Position numbers and translations under genes: made by a program. This document shows, one piece after another, positions 29,514-37,726 of a stretch of 64,000 nt of DNA (its first letter is position 1; each line of letters begins with the position of its first letter). The notes beneath the pieces are model-generated. The model saw nothing but the letters and a program-made list of their open reading frames with translations, did no database searches and was not told the origin of the DNA. The DNA is from Acidobacteriota bacterium (GTDB lineage Bacteria; Acidobacteriota; Vicinamibacteria; Vicinamibacterales; UBA2999), in the NCBI GenBank assembly GCA_016871195.1, contig VFZN01000001.1, forward strand, positions 124,001 to 188,000, given 5' to 3'.

Positions 29514-30743
29514 GTGCGTCGCCTGCTCTCACCTGTCGTCGCGCTCGCGGTCGTCGCCGCAGGCGCCTGCGGTGTGCTCGCACAGGCACCCGCCGCCACC
29601 GCCTACGACAACGTCCGCCTGATCGTGGGCGACGGACGGCCCGCCATCGAGAACGCCACGTTCGTCGTGAGCGGAGGACGCATCACGGCCGCTGGCCCCT
29701 CGGGCCGTGTGACCGTTCCAGCCGGCGCCGCCCGGGTGTCGCTGACCGGCAAGACCGTGATGCCCGCCATCATCGACACGCACGTGCATACCAGCACGAC
29801 GCGCGATGCCCTCGTGCGTGATCTGCAGCAGCGCGCTGCCTTCGGCATCAGCGCGGCGCTCAGCCTCGGCCTCGACAACACCCCAGCGACCTTCGACATC
29901 CGGGCACAGCGCACACCGGGCCTCGCGCGGCTCTTCACAGCCGGCCGCGGCATCACGATGCCCGAGCCGGGCCGCAGCGACGTGCCCTACTGGGTCACCA
30001 CCGCCGAGGAGGGCCGGAAGGCCGTGCAGGAGCAGGCGGCCCTCAAGGTCGACATCATCAAGATCTGGGTCGACGATCGCGACGGCAAGTACCGCAAGAT
30101 GCCGTCCGAGATCTACACCCCCGTCATCGCCGAGGCACACGGCCGCGGGCTGCGCGTCGCCGCGCACATCTTCAACCTCAGCGATGCCAAGGGCCTGCTC
30201 ACAGCCGGCATCGATGCCTTCGCACACGGCATCCGCGACACCGATGTCGATGATGAACTGATGGCACTGGTCAAGAGCCATCCACGGGTGGTGCTCATTC
30301 CCAACCTGCCCGATCGGGGCGTCGTCGCCGATTACAGCTGGTTGTCGGGACAGGTGCCCGCCGAAGAACTGACGCGCGTGCAGGCCGGGGCGACCAACCG
30401 TCCGCAGGCACAGGCGGCCTTCGGCATTCAGGCCCGCAATCTCAAGCGCCTCTCGGCCGCCGGCATGCCCATCGCGCTCGGAACCGATGGCAACACGCCC
30501 TGGGCGCCGCATGTGGAAATGGCCGACATGGTGGCGTCAGGGATGACGCCGATGCAGGTCATCACGGCGGCCACGAAGAACGGCGCGGCATTCCTGGCAC
30601 TCACCGACGCGGGCACACTCGAGGCAGGCAAGGCGGCCGACTTCCTCGTGCTCGATGCCAATCCGCTCGACGACATCACCAACACGCGAAAAATTTCAGC
30701 GGTGTACTTCGGCGGCATGGCTGTCGATCGATCACGCCGCTGA
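29514..30743 (+). CDS. Exported metal-dependent amidohydrolase
   Basis: A 409-residue amidohydrolase-superfamily protein with a signal peptide (about 1-23). Metal-site motifs: MPAIIDTHVH (first HxH), the Lys of VDIIKIWVDD, VAAHIFNL, AHGIRDTD and ALGTDGNTPW, ending with the composite beta-domain return GKAADFLVLDANPLDD. These place it among imidazolonepropionase- and prolidase-like exported amidohydrolases. The substrate, perhaps a peptide or cyclic amide, is unknown. The start is GTG directly after the stop of the small membrane gene. Confidence 0.83.
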   Translation: MRRLLSPVVALAVVAAGACGVLAQAPAATAYDNVRLIVGDGRPAIENATFVVSGGRITAAGPSGRVTVPAGAARVSLTGKTVMPAIIDTHVHTSTTRDALVRDLQQRAAFGISAALSLGLDNTPATFDIRAQRTPGLARLFTAGRGITMPEPGRSDVPYWVTTAEEGRKAVQEQAALKVDIIKIWVDDRDGKYRKMPSEIYTPVIAEAHGRGLRVAAHIFNLSDAKGLLTAGIDAFAHGIRDTDVDDELMALVKSHPRVVLIPNLPDRGVVADYSWLSGQVPAEELTRVQAGATNRPQAQAAFGIQARNLKRLSAAGMPIALGTDGNTPWAPHVEMADMVASGMTPMQVITAATKNGAAFLALTDAGTLEAGKAADFLVLDANPLDDITNTRKISAVYFGGMAVDRSRR

Positions 30744-30785
30744 CAGGTCTTCCCGGAACACTCACCGTTTCACAGGAGCTGCCCC

Positions 30786-31649
30786 ATGTGCGATCAGGAT
30801 CACTTCGACGACGACACTCTCGACTACGAGGCGCGGGGCCTCGTCACGCGCCGGCAGTTCGGCGCCCTGATCGGGGCCGGCATTGCCATGGCCCTGCCAC
30901 AGGTCGTCAACGCCGTCGCTGTTATTGAGGCCGAGGTCAGCATCACCACGCCCGATGGCACGTGTGATGCCTACTTTGTCCATCCGGCCACGGGCACGGC
31001 CCCGGGTGTCGTCGTGTGGCCCGATATCTTCGGCCTGCGCGGCGCGATGCGCCAGATGGGCAAGCGGCTGGCTGAGACCGGGTACTCGGTGCTCGTGGTC
31101 AATCCCTTCTATCGCACCCAGAAGTCGCCGACGGCCGTCAAGGGTGCGGCGACCCCGATTGCCGACGTGGTGCCGCTGGCGCGCACACTCAATGAACAGA
31201 CCCACATGACCGACGCGCGCGCGTTTGTCGCGTGGCTCGACCAGCAACCCTCCGTGGCCCGCAACCGGAAGATGGGCACACAGGGATACTGCATGGGCGG
31301 ACCGATGGCGTTCCGTACCGCCGCGGCCATGCCCGACCGCGTGGGTGCCGTCGCGTCGTTCCACGGCGGCGGACTCGTCACCGATCAGCCCAACAGCCCG
31401 CACGTGCAGGCGTCGAAGACGCAGGCGCAGTTTCTCGTGGCCATTGCCGCCAATGACGACCAGCGCTCGCCGAACGACAAGACGGCACTCAGAGCCACCT
31501 TCGACGCCGCCAAGCGCCCCGCCGAGATCGAGGTCTATACCGATGCGGCGCACGGCTGGTGCCCACCCGACTCGGGGGTCTACAACGAACCGCTCGCCGA
31601 GCGTGCGTGGAGCCGGCTGCTGGCCCTCTACGGCAAGGCGCTCGCCTGA
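30786..31649 (+). CDS. Dienelactone hydrolase-family protein with Tat-type signal
   Basis: A 287-residue alpha/beta hydrolase. A TRRQFGALIGAGIAMALP segment (about 21-39) looks like a twin-arginine signal after an acidic N-terminus. The catalytic domain has the dienelactone hydrolase nucleophile elbow GYCMGG (Cys nucleophile), an Asp in IAANDDQRSPND, and the catalytic His in AAHGW. The Shine-Dalgarno AGGAG is seven bases before the ATG. The natural substrate is unknown; dienelactones are only the family archetype. Confidence 0.83.
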   Translation: MCDQDHFDDDTLDYEARGLVTRRQFGALIGAGIAMALPQVVNAVAVIEAEVSITTPDGTCDAYFVHPATGTAPGVVVWPDIFGLRGAMRQMGKRLAETGYSVLVVNPFYRTQKSPTAVKGAATPIADVVPLARTLNEQTHMTDARAFVAWLDQQPSVARNRKMGTQGYCMGGPMAFRTAAAMPDRVGAVASFHGGGLVTDQPNSPHVQASKTQAQFLVAIAANDDQRSPNDKTALRATFDAAKRPAEIEVYTDAAHGWCPPDSGVYNEPLAERAWSRLLALYGKALA

Positions 31650-31664
31650 ACCGAGGCGCGCCGC

Positions 31665-32636
31665 CTAGAACACATCGCCGTGCCAGTACGCGATGTCGTC
31701 AGCCGACAGCGGCGGCAACGGAAGGCTGCGGTCCTTGAGGGGCCGCAGCATGAAGATCTCATCAGGCTGCCGCGGGTCGCACAGACGCACCTGCGGCGGC
31801 CGCAGCGAGGCCGGCCACCAGCCGCGAATCACCGGAGGCGTCTCGCCCGGATGCCGCGACAGCATCACCTGCAGCATGCCGCCCAGCCGGGCCCCTGACG
31901 GGTCGCGATCGCCCGCCTCCTCGATCGTCCACGTCCCGTCCTGCACCACGCACACGAGGTAGGCCACCGGCTGGTGTCCTTCCTCCGACACCAGAAACTC
32001 CACGGCCCGACCACCGGGCGCACCGAGCCCCGCCAGCAGGCGCTTCTTGGCCAGCCCATAGCGGATGTAGTCTTCACTGCGCTCGATCGACAGGCGCGCC
32101 GTGGCCCCGCGCGTCGCCTGCATCTCGGCGATGCCGGGAACGTCGCGGTCCTCGCCGCTGCGCACGAGCATCGCCGGCGGCCCACCGTCCTTCCGATCGA
32201 TCTCCAGCCGCCAGTCGATCATCGGCACCGGCACAAAATCGAGCTGCTCGTAGAAACGCGGAGCAATTTCGGAAAACAGTGCCGCGTATTCGTAGCCCTC
32301 AGCCTCGGCCGTCTCGAGCATCTGCGTCAGCATCTGCCGTGCGGCCCCGCGGCCGCGATAGGCCGGCGGCGTGAAGACTGCGCCAATTCCCAGTACGCGC
32401 CTGATGCGGCCATCGACACGATAGGCCAGGTCGTAGCGCTTGGCACTCGATACCAAGTGCCGGCCATCCTGCAGGGCCACGCGATCGAGATGTCCTGTCC
32501 CCCACGGTGTGCGCATCTGCGCGGTCCAGAAACGGCCGTAGGCGGCGCGCGTCAGTCCGTCATGCCACAGCGGAAACGTGTCATCGAGAATGCGCTCGAC
32601 CTCGGGGCCCGAGGACGGCAGCACGATCAGGGCCAT
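31665..32636 (-). CDS. GNAT-family N-acetyltransferase with C-terminal extension
   Basis: A 323-residue protein. The N-terminal half is a GNAT fold with the acetyl-CoA-binding motif VFTPPAYRGRGAARQMLTQML, followed by YEYAALFSEIAPRFYEQLDFVPV. The second half (about 160-323) looks like a second degenerate GNAT-like or Eis-type domain. The acceptor is unknown. The ATG at 32634-32636 is favoured by the TACCGT box seven bases upstream and by the start of homology; a longer frame exists upstream. Confidence 0.78.
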   Translation of the reverse strand: MALIVLPSSGPEVERILDDTFPLWHDGLTRAAYGRFWTAQMRTPWGTGHLDRVALQDGRHLVSSAKRYDLAYRVDGRIRRVLGIGAVFTPPAYRGRGAARQMLTQMLETAEAEGYEYAALFSEIAPRFYEQLDFVPVPMIDWRLEIDRKDGGPPAMLVRSGEDRDVPGIAEMQATRGATARLSIERSEDYIRYGLAKKRLLAGLGAPGGRAVEFLVSEEGHQPVAYLVCVVQDGTWTIEEAGDRDPSGARLGGMLQVMLSRHPGETPPVIRGWWPASLRPPQVRLCDPRQPDEIFMLRPLKDRSLPLPPLSADDIAYWHGDVF

Positions 32637-32643
32637 GGCCTCT

Positions 32644-32649
32644 ACGGTA
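32644..32649 (-). promoter_or_regulatory. Candidate -10 box TACCGT, leaderless type
   Basis: TACCGT on the minus strand, seven bases before ATG 32636. It fits the TANNNT pattern but is a weak -10 by itself. Confidence 0.35.
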
Positions 32650-32669
32650 CTCCATGGCATGATCCCGAC

Positions 32670-33812
32670 GTGACCGTCACCACGCTGCCCACGCCGGCGG
32701 TGCTCATCGATCAGCATCGCGTATCTCGAAACATTGCCCGTCTCGCCCAGGCCACTGCGGCTGCAGGCCTCAGGCTTCGCCCGCACACCAAGACCCACAA
32801 GAGTCCGGTCGTGGCCCGCTGGCAGCTCGCGGCCGGAGCCGTGGGCATCTGCTGCGCCAAGCTCAGCGAGGCCGAAGTCTTTGCCGACGCGGGCATCAGC
32901 GACATCCGCATTCCCTATCCCCTGCATCCGGCCGTCGCCGATCGGCTACTGGCGCTCGCACGCCGCACACACGTCTCGTTCATCGTCGATCATCTGGACG
33001 TCGCCCGCGGGTGGTCACGCGTGCTGTCAGAGGCAGGCATGACCGTTGATGTGCTGGTGAAGATCGACGTGGGTTTCCACCGCTGCGGCATCGCCCCTGC
33101 GACCGACACTGCCGTGCCCTTCATCACCGCGGTGGCGCAGCTGCCGGGGCTGCGCCTGGTCGGGCTGCTCTCGCACGCCGGGCAGGCGTATCACGCCGCG
33201 TCTGAGGCAGACCTGCGAACCATGGCCGAGGAGGAGGCGGCGACGCTGCGGGCGTTGCAGGCTGCGTGTGCCGCACAGGGTGTCGCCCTGCCCGAGCTCA
33301 GTGCCGGTGCGACGCCGACGGCACGGTTCTCGGTGTCGCAACCCGGCCTCACCGAGTATCGTGCCGGCAACTATGTCTATCTCGACCGCACGCAGGTCGG
33401 CCTCGGCGCAGGCACACTCGATGACTGCGCGCTGACGGTGCTGGCCAGAGTCGTCTCGGCACCGGCCCCCGATCGCGTGGTGCTCGACGCGGGCAGCAAG
33501 ACGCTCAGCAGCGACGGCGCCCGAGGATTCACTCCCGGCACGGGCTACGGGGTGGTGCTGCGCCACCGGCCCGACGCGCACGGTGCCCACGTGGAACAGC
33601 TGGCCGATCCGTCACTGACCCTCGAGCGACTCTCGGAGGAACATGCCACCGTGCGCGTCACGGGGAATCAGGCGCTCGTGCCGGGCGACCTCGTGCGCAT
33701 CGTTCCCAACCATTCGTGCGTCGTGTCCAACCTTGTCGACCAGGCCTGGCTAGTCGATCCGCACCACAGCGTCACCGCACTGCCCATCGCCGCACGTGGC
33801 TGCCTTACGTAG
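32670..33812 (+). CDS. D-threonine aldolase-like fold-type III PLP enzyme
   Basis: A 380-residue protein of the alanine racemase N-terminal/DSD1 family. The PLP lysine lies in LRPHTKTHKSP and is followed by GICCAKLSEAEVFADAG, VDVLVKIDVGFHRCGI and LLSHAGQAY, with the metal-binding C-terminal motif VPNHSCVVSNL. This set is typical of D-threonine aldolase and D-serine dehydratase-type enzymes. The reaction, D-beta-hydroxy amino acid cleavage or dehydration, is inferred from the family. The start is taken as GTG 32670, just before TTLPTPAVLID. It overlaps the convergent kinase gene by eight bases. Confidence 0.8.
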   Translation: MTVTTLPTPAVLIDQHRVSRNIARLAQATAAAGLRLRPHTKTHKSPVVARWQLAAGAVGICCAKLSEAEVFADAGISDIRIPYPLHPAVADRLLALARRTHVSFIVDHLDVARGWSRVLSEAGMTVDVLVKIDVGFHRCGIAPATDTAVPFITAVAQLPGLRLVGLLSHAGQAYHAASEADLRTMAEEEAATLRALQAACAAQGVALPELSAGATPTARFSVSQPGLTEYRAGNYVYLDRTQVGLGAGTLDDCALTVLARVVSAPAPDRVVLDAGSKTLSSDGARGFTPGTGYGVVLRHRPDAHGAHVEQLADPSLTLERLSEEHATVRVTGNQALVPGDLVRIVPNHSCVVSNLVDQAWLVDPHHSVTALPIAARGCLT

Positions 33813-35154
33813 CCATCTGCATGGGCACATCACACACCCCTGGTGCAGGACTCGCGGCAAACACTTCGCAACGCGACGCATGCCACGGCCAGTCGCGGAC
33901 GTAGGCCGCGCGCCACGCCTGCGCGATCGCATCGCACTCGCCGTCAGGCACAAGCGCCCACACGCTTCCGCCGAATCCGGCACCGAAGGCACTGGCGGCA
34001 TAGGCACCGGCGCGCCGCGCCATGTCGACCAGGGCCAGAGTCTCGGGCCCCTGATTGCCGAGCAGCAGCTCGGCATCGCGCTGCGAGGCGGCGGCAAGGT
34101 CACCCAGGCTCACGACGTCGCCATCGGCCAGGGCGTGTGATGCCTGCGCGACGCAAGCCTGCTCGCGCTGCAGGTGCTGCAGGCGGGCGTCGAGCCGGGC
34201 CGCATCAGGCTGCGTCGCGATCCACCGGCGCAGGCGTGCCGGGGCATCGGCTCGGGCGAGCACGGCGATCAGCGAGACGGCCGAGTCGCCTGTCTCACGA
34301 TTCCACCAGGCCTGCATCCGATGCACGGCATCGGCCGCGCGATTGTAGGCCGCCATGGCCGCACCGGTCTTTTCGGCCTGCACGCCGCTGGTCGCCACGA
34401 GCAGTGTGACGCCGGCGGGCAGCGGCACCTCGCGGTGGAGACGCACGGGCACATACCCGTAGTGGCCGACTGTGTGGGCGTGCGATGTGAGAATCGCCAC
34501 GTGGTCCTCGCTGCCGCCGTGTGTACCGACGCCCGCATCTCCCGCAAGCGATCCCCAGCGGCTGCCGTTCTCGACGCAGCCCAGGTACCACGCCAGACCC
34601 AGCCGCGTGCGCAGTGCAGGCGTCCATGACGGGTGCGTCTCGAGCGCACCGCGCCGGATGAGCGCCAGCGCAACACCGATCATGAACGCCGACGAACTCG
34701 ACAGTCCGGCGGCCCGCGGAAGATCACTGGCCACGACGATGTCGATGCCGGCAGGGGCATCGGGAAAATTGGCGGCCAGCCGGCCGGCGACTGTCTGCAC
34801 ATACACGGCCCATCCGGGTGCCGCCTGAGAGATCAGCACGGGTGGCCTGCCGTCGCGCCCGGTCTGCCACTCACCGCGTGTCCCGTCACACGCATCCAGC
34901 ACCGTCAGCCGGTCGTCGTCTCTGGGGCGCGCTGCCACGACGAAGCCGCGCGGCACCGCCGACACCAGCGAGTCGCCCCCCGCGTAATCGGTGTGCTTGC
35001 CGAACCATTCCACACGGCCAGGCACCCACCAGCCCCACCGCGCCGTGCGCCCGTGCACCGCTGAAAACCGCGCCGTGACTGTGCGCTGCAGATCGGCTCG
35101 CGACTGCGCCTCAGCGCCGCTGAAGCCCTGTGCCAGCCATGCCTCTGCCGTCAC
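33805..35154 (-). CDS. Galactokinase-like GHMP sugar kinase
   Basis: A 449-residue GHMP kinase. The galactokinase signature region reads GRVEWFGKHTDYAGG (residues 46-60), where canonical GalK has GRVNLIGEHTDY; the sugar-contacting Glu is Lys53, while His54 and Asp56 are kept. The ATP loop is LPRAAGLSSSSAF, the catalytic-Asp region HGGSEDHVAIL, and the C-terminal motif AGAYAASAFGAGFGGSVWAL. It probably phosphorylates C1 of a hexose other than, or in addition to, galactose. GTG 35154 overlaps the stop of the upstream nucleotidyltransferase, so the two are coupled; kinase plus nucleotidyltransferase fits a sugar salvage route to an NDP-sugar. Confidence 0.8.
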   Translation of the reverse strand: MTAEAWLAQGFSGAEAQSRADLQRTVTARFSAVHGRTARWGWWVPGRVEWFGKHTDYAGGDSLVSAVPRGFVVAARPRDDDRLTVLDACDGTRGEWQTGRDGRPPVLISQAAPGWAVYVQTVAGRLAANFPDAPAGIDIVVASDLPRAAGLSSSSAFMIGVALALIRRGALETHPSWTPALRTRLGLAWYLGCVENGSRWGSLAGDAGVGTHGGSEDHVAILTSHAHTVGHYGYVPVRLHREVPLPAGVTLLVATSGVQAEKTGAAMAAYNRAADAVHRMQAWWNRETGDSAVSLIAVLARADAPARLRRWIATQPDAARLDARLQHLQREQACVAQASHALADGDVVSLGDLAAASQRDAELLLGNQGPETLALVDMARRAGAYAASAFGAGFGGSVWALVPDGECDAIAQAWRAAYVRDWPWHASRCEVFAASPAPGVCDVPMQMAT

Positions 35155-35966
35155 AGCCGCACCACCTCATCGCGCAGCGCCCGCATCACCCCGGCCACAT
35201 CGTCCTGCCGTGAGAGATCGAGCACCGGGCCGTCGACCGTGCAGACATCGACGGGTGTGCCCTCGGCCATGGCCAGCATGACGGCGGCAGGAAGCTCATA
35301 CTCGCCGCGTGCGGACATCGGCACGGCGGCGCAGGCATCCATGATGGACGCGCCGATGCGCCACAGGTTCATACTGATCAGCGCATCATCGCCGGCCCCT
35401 GCCAGCATGTCCGCATCGGGTTTCTCGACGAGCCGCTGCAGTCGTCCGAACGCATTCGCCTGCACCAGTGCAAAGCCTGTGAGCCGTTCGCGCGGCAGCG
35501 CCGTCGGCCCCGTGGTCATCGACCGCACAGGGAACGCTCCGAGGGCCGGCACCTGATGCTGCACGAGCGTACGAAGGGCATCGACCGGATACAGGTTGTC
35601 ACCGTTCACGACGAGGCAGTCATCGCCTGCCGCCCAGGTGCGCGCCGCCAGTACTGCATGCGCAGTACCCAAGGCAGTCGGTTGCACCGCCACATCGATC
35701 GAGAGACGGGTCAGCTGCGACGGCCGATACAACGACAGAAAGGCCTCGTGCTCGGGTGGCACGATCAGGCACACGTGCGTCACGCCGGCATCTGCGGCAC
35801 GACTCAGCAGATAGTCGAGCAGCACGCGGCCGTGCGCACCTTCCACCGGCATCAGCGCCTTGGCCCCGCGCTGCGCAGCCGTCGCCTGCGCGGCCGACAG
35901 CCCCCCCGTCGCACCGCGCCGCTGCATGCGCGTGCCGAGGCCACGCGCCATGACGATCAGCTTCAC
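35151..35966 (-). CDS. Sugar-phosphate nucleotidyltransferase-like protein
   Basis: A 271-residue NTP_transferase-fold protein. The N-terminal signature is MARGLGTRMQRR (canonical AxGxGTRM), followed by GAKALMPVEG, DYLLSRAADAGVTHVCLI, TALGTAHAVLAA, and the metal-site Asp in DCLVVNGDNLYPV. It lacks the long left-handed helix domain of larger pyrophosphorylases. It probably makes an NDP-sugar from the sugar 1-phosphate produced by the downstream kinase. The GTG start overlaps the stop of the symporter gene and its own stop overlaps the kinase start, so all three are tightly coupled. Confidence 0.8.
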   Translation of the reverse strand: MKLIVMARGLGTRMQRRGATGGLSAAQATAAQRGAKALMPVEGAHGRVLLDYLLSRAADAGVTHVCLIVPPEHEAFLSLYRPSQLTRLSIDVAVQPTALGTAHAVLAARTWAAGDDCLVVNGDNLYPVDALRTLVQHQVPALGAFPVRSMTTGPTALPRERLTGFALVQANAFGRLQRLVEKPDADMLAGAGDDALISMNLWRIGASIMDACAAVPMSARGEYELPAAVMLAMAEGTPVDVCTVDGPVLDLSRQDDVAGVMRALRDEVVRL

Positions 35967-37723
35967 TGCCGCCACACGCGCCGCACGGCATACCATGCCG
36001 TCAGCCCTGCCGCGACACAGGCGCCGAAAGCGGTCATGGCCGAGGCCGTATGACCAAGCAGCGCATGACCCGTGCCGAAGAGCGCCCCATACACACACGC
36101 GCAGGCGCTCACTGATCCGAGCAGAGCGAGCCCCAGATCGTCTGACACCATCACGTCACCGGCCGTCGCCCTGATGGGCGTCCAGCCCCAACCTGCCGGA
36201 TGCACCCGCCGATAGAACCGTACCAGTGTGTCGTGATCCGTGGGGGGCGTCATCAGTGTCACCGCCACCCACACCACCGTCGTGAGGGCCACGGTGCCGA
36301 GCAGCGTCACGTGCGAGGGCACGTCCCATCCGCGGGCCTTGAGCGCGAACATCATCACCGCCAGCACGAACGAGCTCGCCATCGCCGCAATTTCACTGAA
36401 CGCATTGATGCGCCACCAGAACCAGCGCAACAGATAGAGCAGGCCGGTGCCGGCCCCGATCGACAGCAGCAGATCGAATGCCGCGCGCGCCGAGTCGAGC
36501 ACCAGCGTCATGCCCGCCGCCGCCGCCATCAGCAGGGCGGTCACGAGGCGGCCCATCTGCACGTAGTGCGCCTCGTCGGCCCCGGGTCTGATGAAACGGC
36601 GATAGCAGTCGTGCACCAGATACGAGGTGCCCCAGTTGAGGTGCGTGGAAATCGTCGACACATATGCCGCCAGCAGCCCGGCCACCATCAGGCCGAGCAC
36701 GCCCTCGGGCAGGAAGGTCAGCATGGCCGAGTACGCCATGTCGTGGCCCACGAGCGACGGATCGACATGCGGCAGTGCACGCCGGATGTCGTCAACGGTC
36801 GGAAACACCAGCAGCGACGCCAGCGCCACCACGATCCACGGCCACGGCCGCAGGGCATAGTGCGCCACGTTGAAGAGCAGTGTACCGGCCATGGCGTCGC
36901 GCTCGCTGCGGGCCGACAGCATGCGCTGCGCGACATAGCTGCCGCCGCCCGGCTCTGATCCCGGATACCACGTGGCCCACCACTGCACCGCCAGCGGCAG
37001 CACGAACACCGGCACTGCCACGTCCCACTGCGAGAAATCGGGCAGCATCGCCAGCCGCGACGGGTCAATCTGCCCGACCAGGCCCGAAAGCCCGCCCACC
37101 GCGGGATGTCGCAGCGCATACACCGCTGCCGCGAATGCGCCCCCCATCGCCAGCCCGAACTGCAGGAAATCGGTGACCATCACGCCCCACAGGCCCGAGG
37201 TCGCCGCAAACGCGACGTTGATGACCGAACACACCAGCAGCGTCTGCGCCAGCGGCCAGCCCAGCAGCACGTTGGCGATCTTCGCCGCCGCCAGATTCAC
37301 CGAGGCCATGATGACCACGTTGAAGAAGAGCCCGAGATAGATCGCACGGAACCCGCGCACCCACGACGCGCTGCGCCCCGAGTAGCGCAGCTCATAGAAC
37401 TCGAGGTCGGTAAGAATGCCCAGTCGTCGCCAGAGACGCGCGTAGAAAAACACCGTGGTCATGCCTGTCGGCAGAAAGGCCCACCAGGCCCAGTTGTTCG
37501 CCACGCCGCCCTGCCGCACCAGATCGGTCACCAGATTTGGTGTGTCGGTACTGAACGTGGTGGCCACCATCGACACGCCAACGAGCCACCAGGGCGCGGC
37601 CTGGCCCGAGGCGAAAAACTCGGCGGTACTGCGTCCGGCCCGCCGCGCCAGCCACACCGCCGGTGCGAACGACACGAGCAGCGACACCGCAACAATCGAC
37701 CAGTCGATCGGCGTGAGCCTCAT
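35963..37723 (-). CDS. Sodium:solute symporter (SSS family)
   Basis: A 586-residue integral membrane protein with about 13-14 membrane segments and the SSS hallmarks ASGQAAPWWLVGVSMVATTF (segment 2 start), YLGLFFNVVIM, the conserved WYPGSEPGGGSYVAQRM block and LLAAYVSTISTHLNWGTSYL. Sequences of this type often carry sugars such as glucose, galactose or sialic acid with Na+. The downstream kinase and nucleotidyltransferase suggest that a monosaccharide is the substrate. It sits three bases after the oxidoreductase gene in the same operon. Confidence 0.85.
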   Translation of the reverse strand: MRLTPIDWSIVAVSLLVSFAPAVWLARRAGRSTAEFFASGQAAPWWLVGVSMVATTFSTDTPNLVTDLVRQGGVANNWAWWAFLPTGMTTVFFYARLWRRLGILTDLEFYELRYSGRSASWVRGFRAIYLGLFFNVVIMASVNLAAAKIANVLLGWPLAQTLLVCSVINVAFAATSGLWGVMVTDFLQFGLAMGGAFAAAVYALRHPAVGGLSGLVGQIDPSRLAMLPDFSQWDVAVPVFVLPLAVQWWATWYPGSEPGGGSYVAQRMLSARSERDAMAGTLLFNVAHYALRPWPWIVVALASLLVFPTVDDIRRALPHVDPSLVGHDMAYSAMLTFLPEGVLGLMVAGLLAAYVSTISTHLNWGTSYLVHDCYRRFIRPGADEAHYVQMGRLVTALLMAAAAGMTLVLDSARAAFDLLLSIGAGTGLLYLLRWFWWRINAFSEIAAMASSFVLAVMMFALKARGWDVPSHVTLLGTVALTTVVWVAVTLMTPPTDHDTLVRFYRRVHPAGWGWTPIRATAGDVMVSDDLGLALLGSVSACACVYGALFGTGHALLGHTASAMTAFGACVAAGLTAWYAVRRVWRQ

Positions 37724-37726
37724 CCG

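Noticed and set aside
33805-33812. Eight-base convergent overlap between the D-threonine aldolase-like and kinase genes as a sign of misannotation.
   Set aside because: Both C-termini look complete and short tail-to-tail overlaps are normal in compact genomes; a four-base one occurs at 10772-10775.
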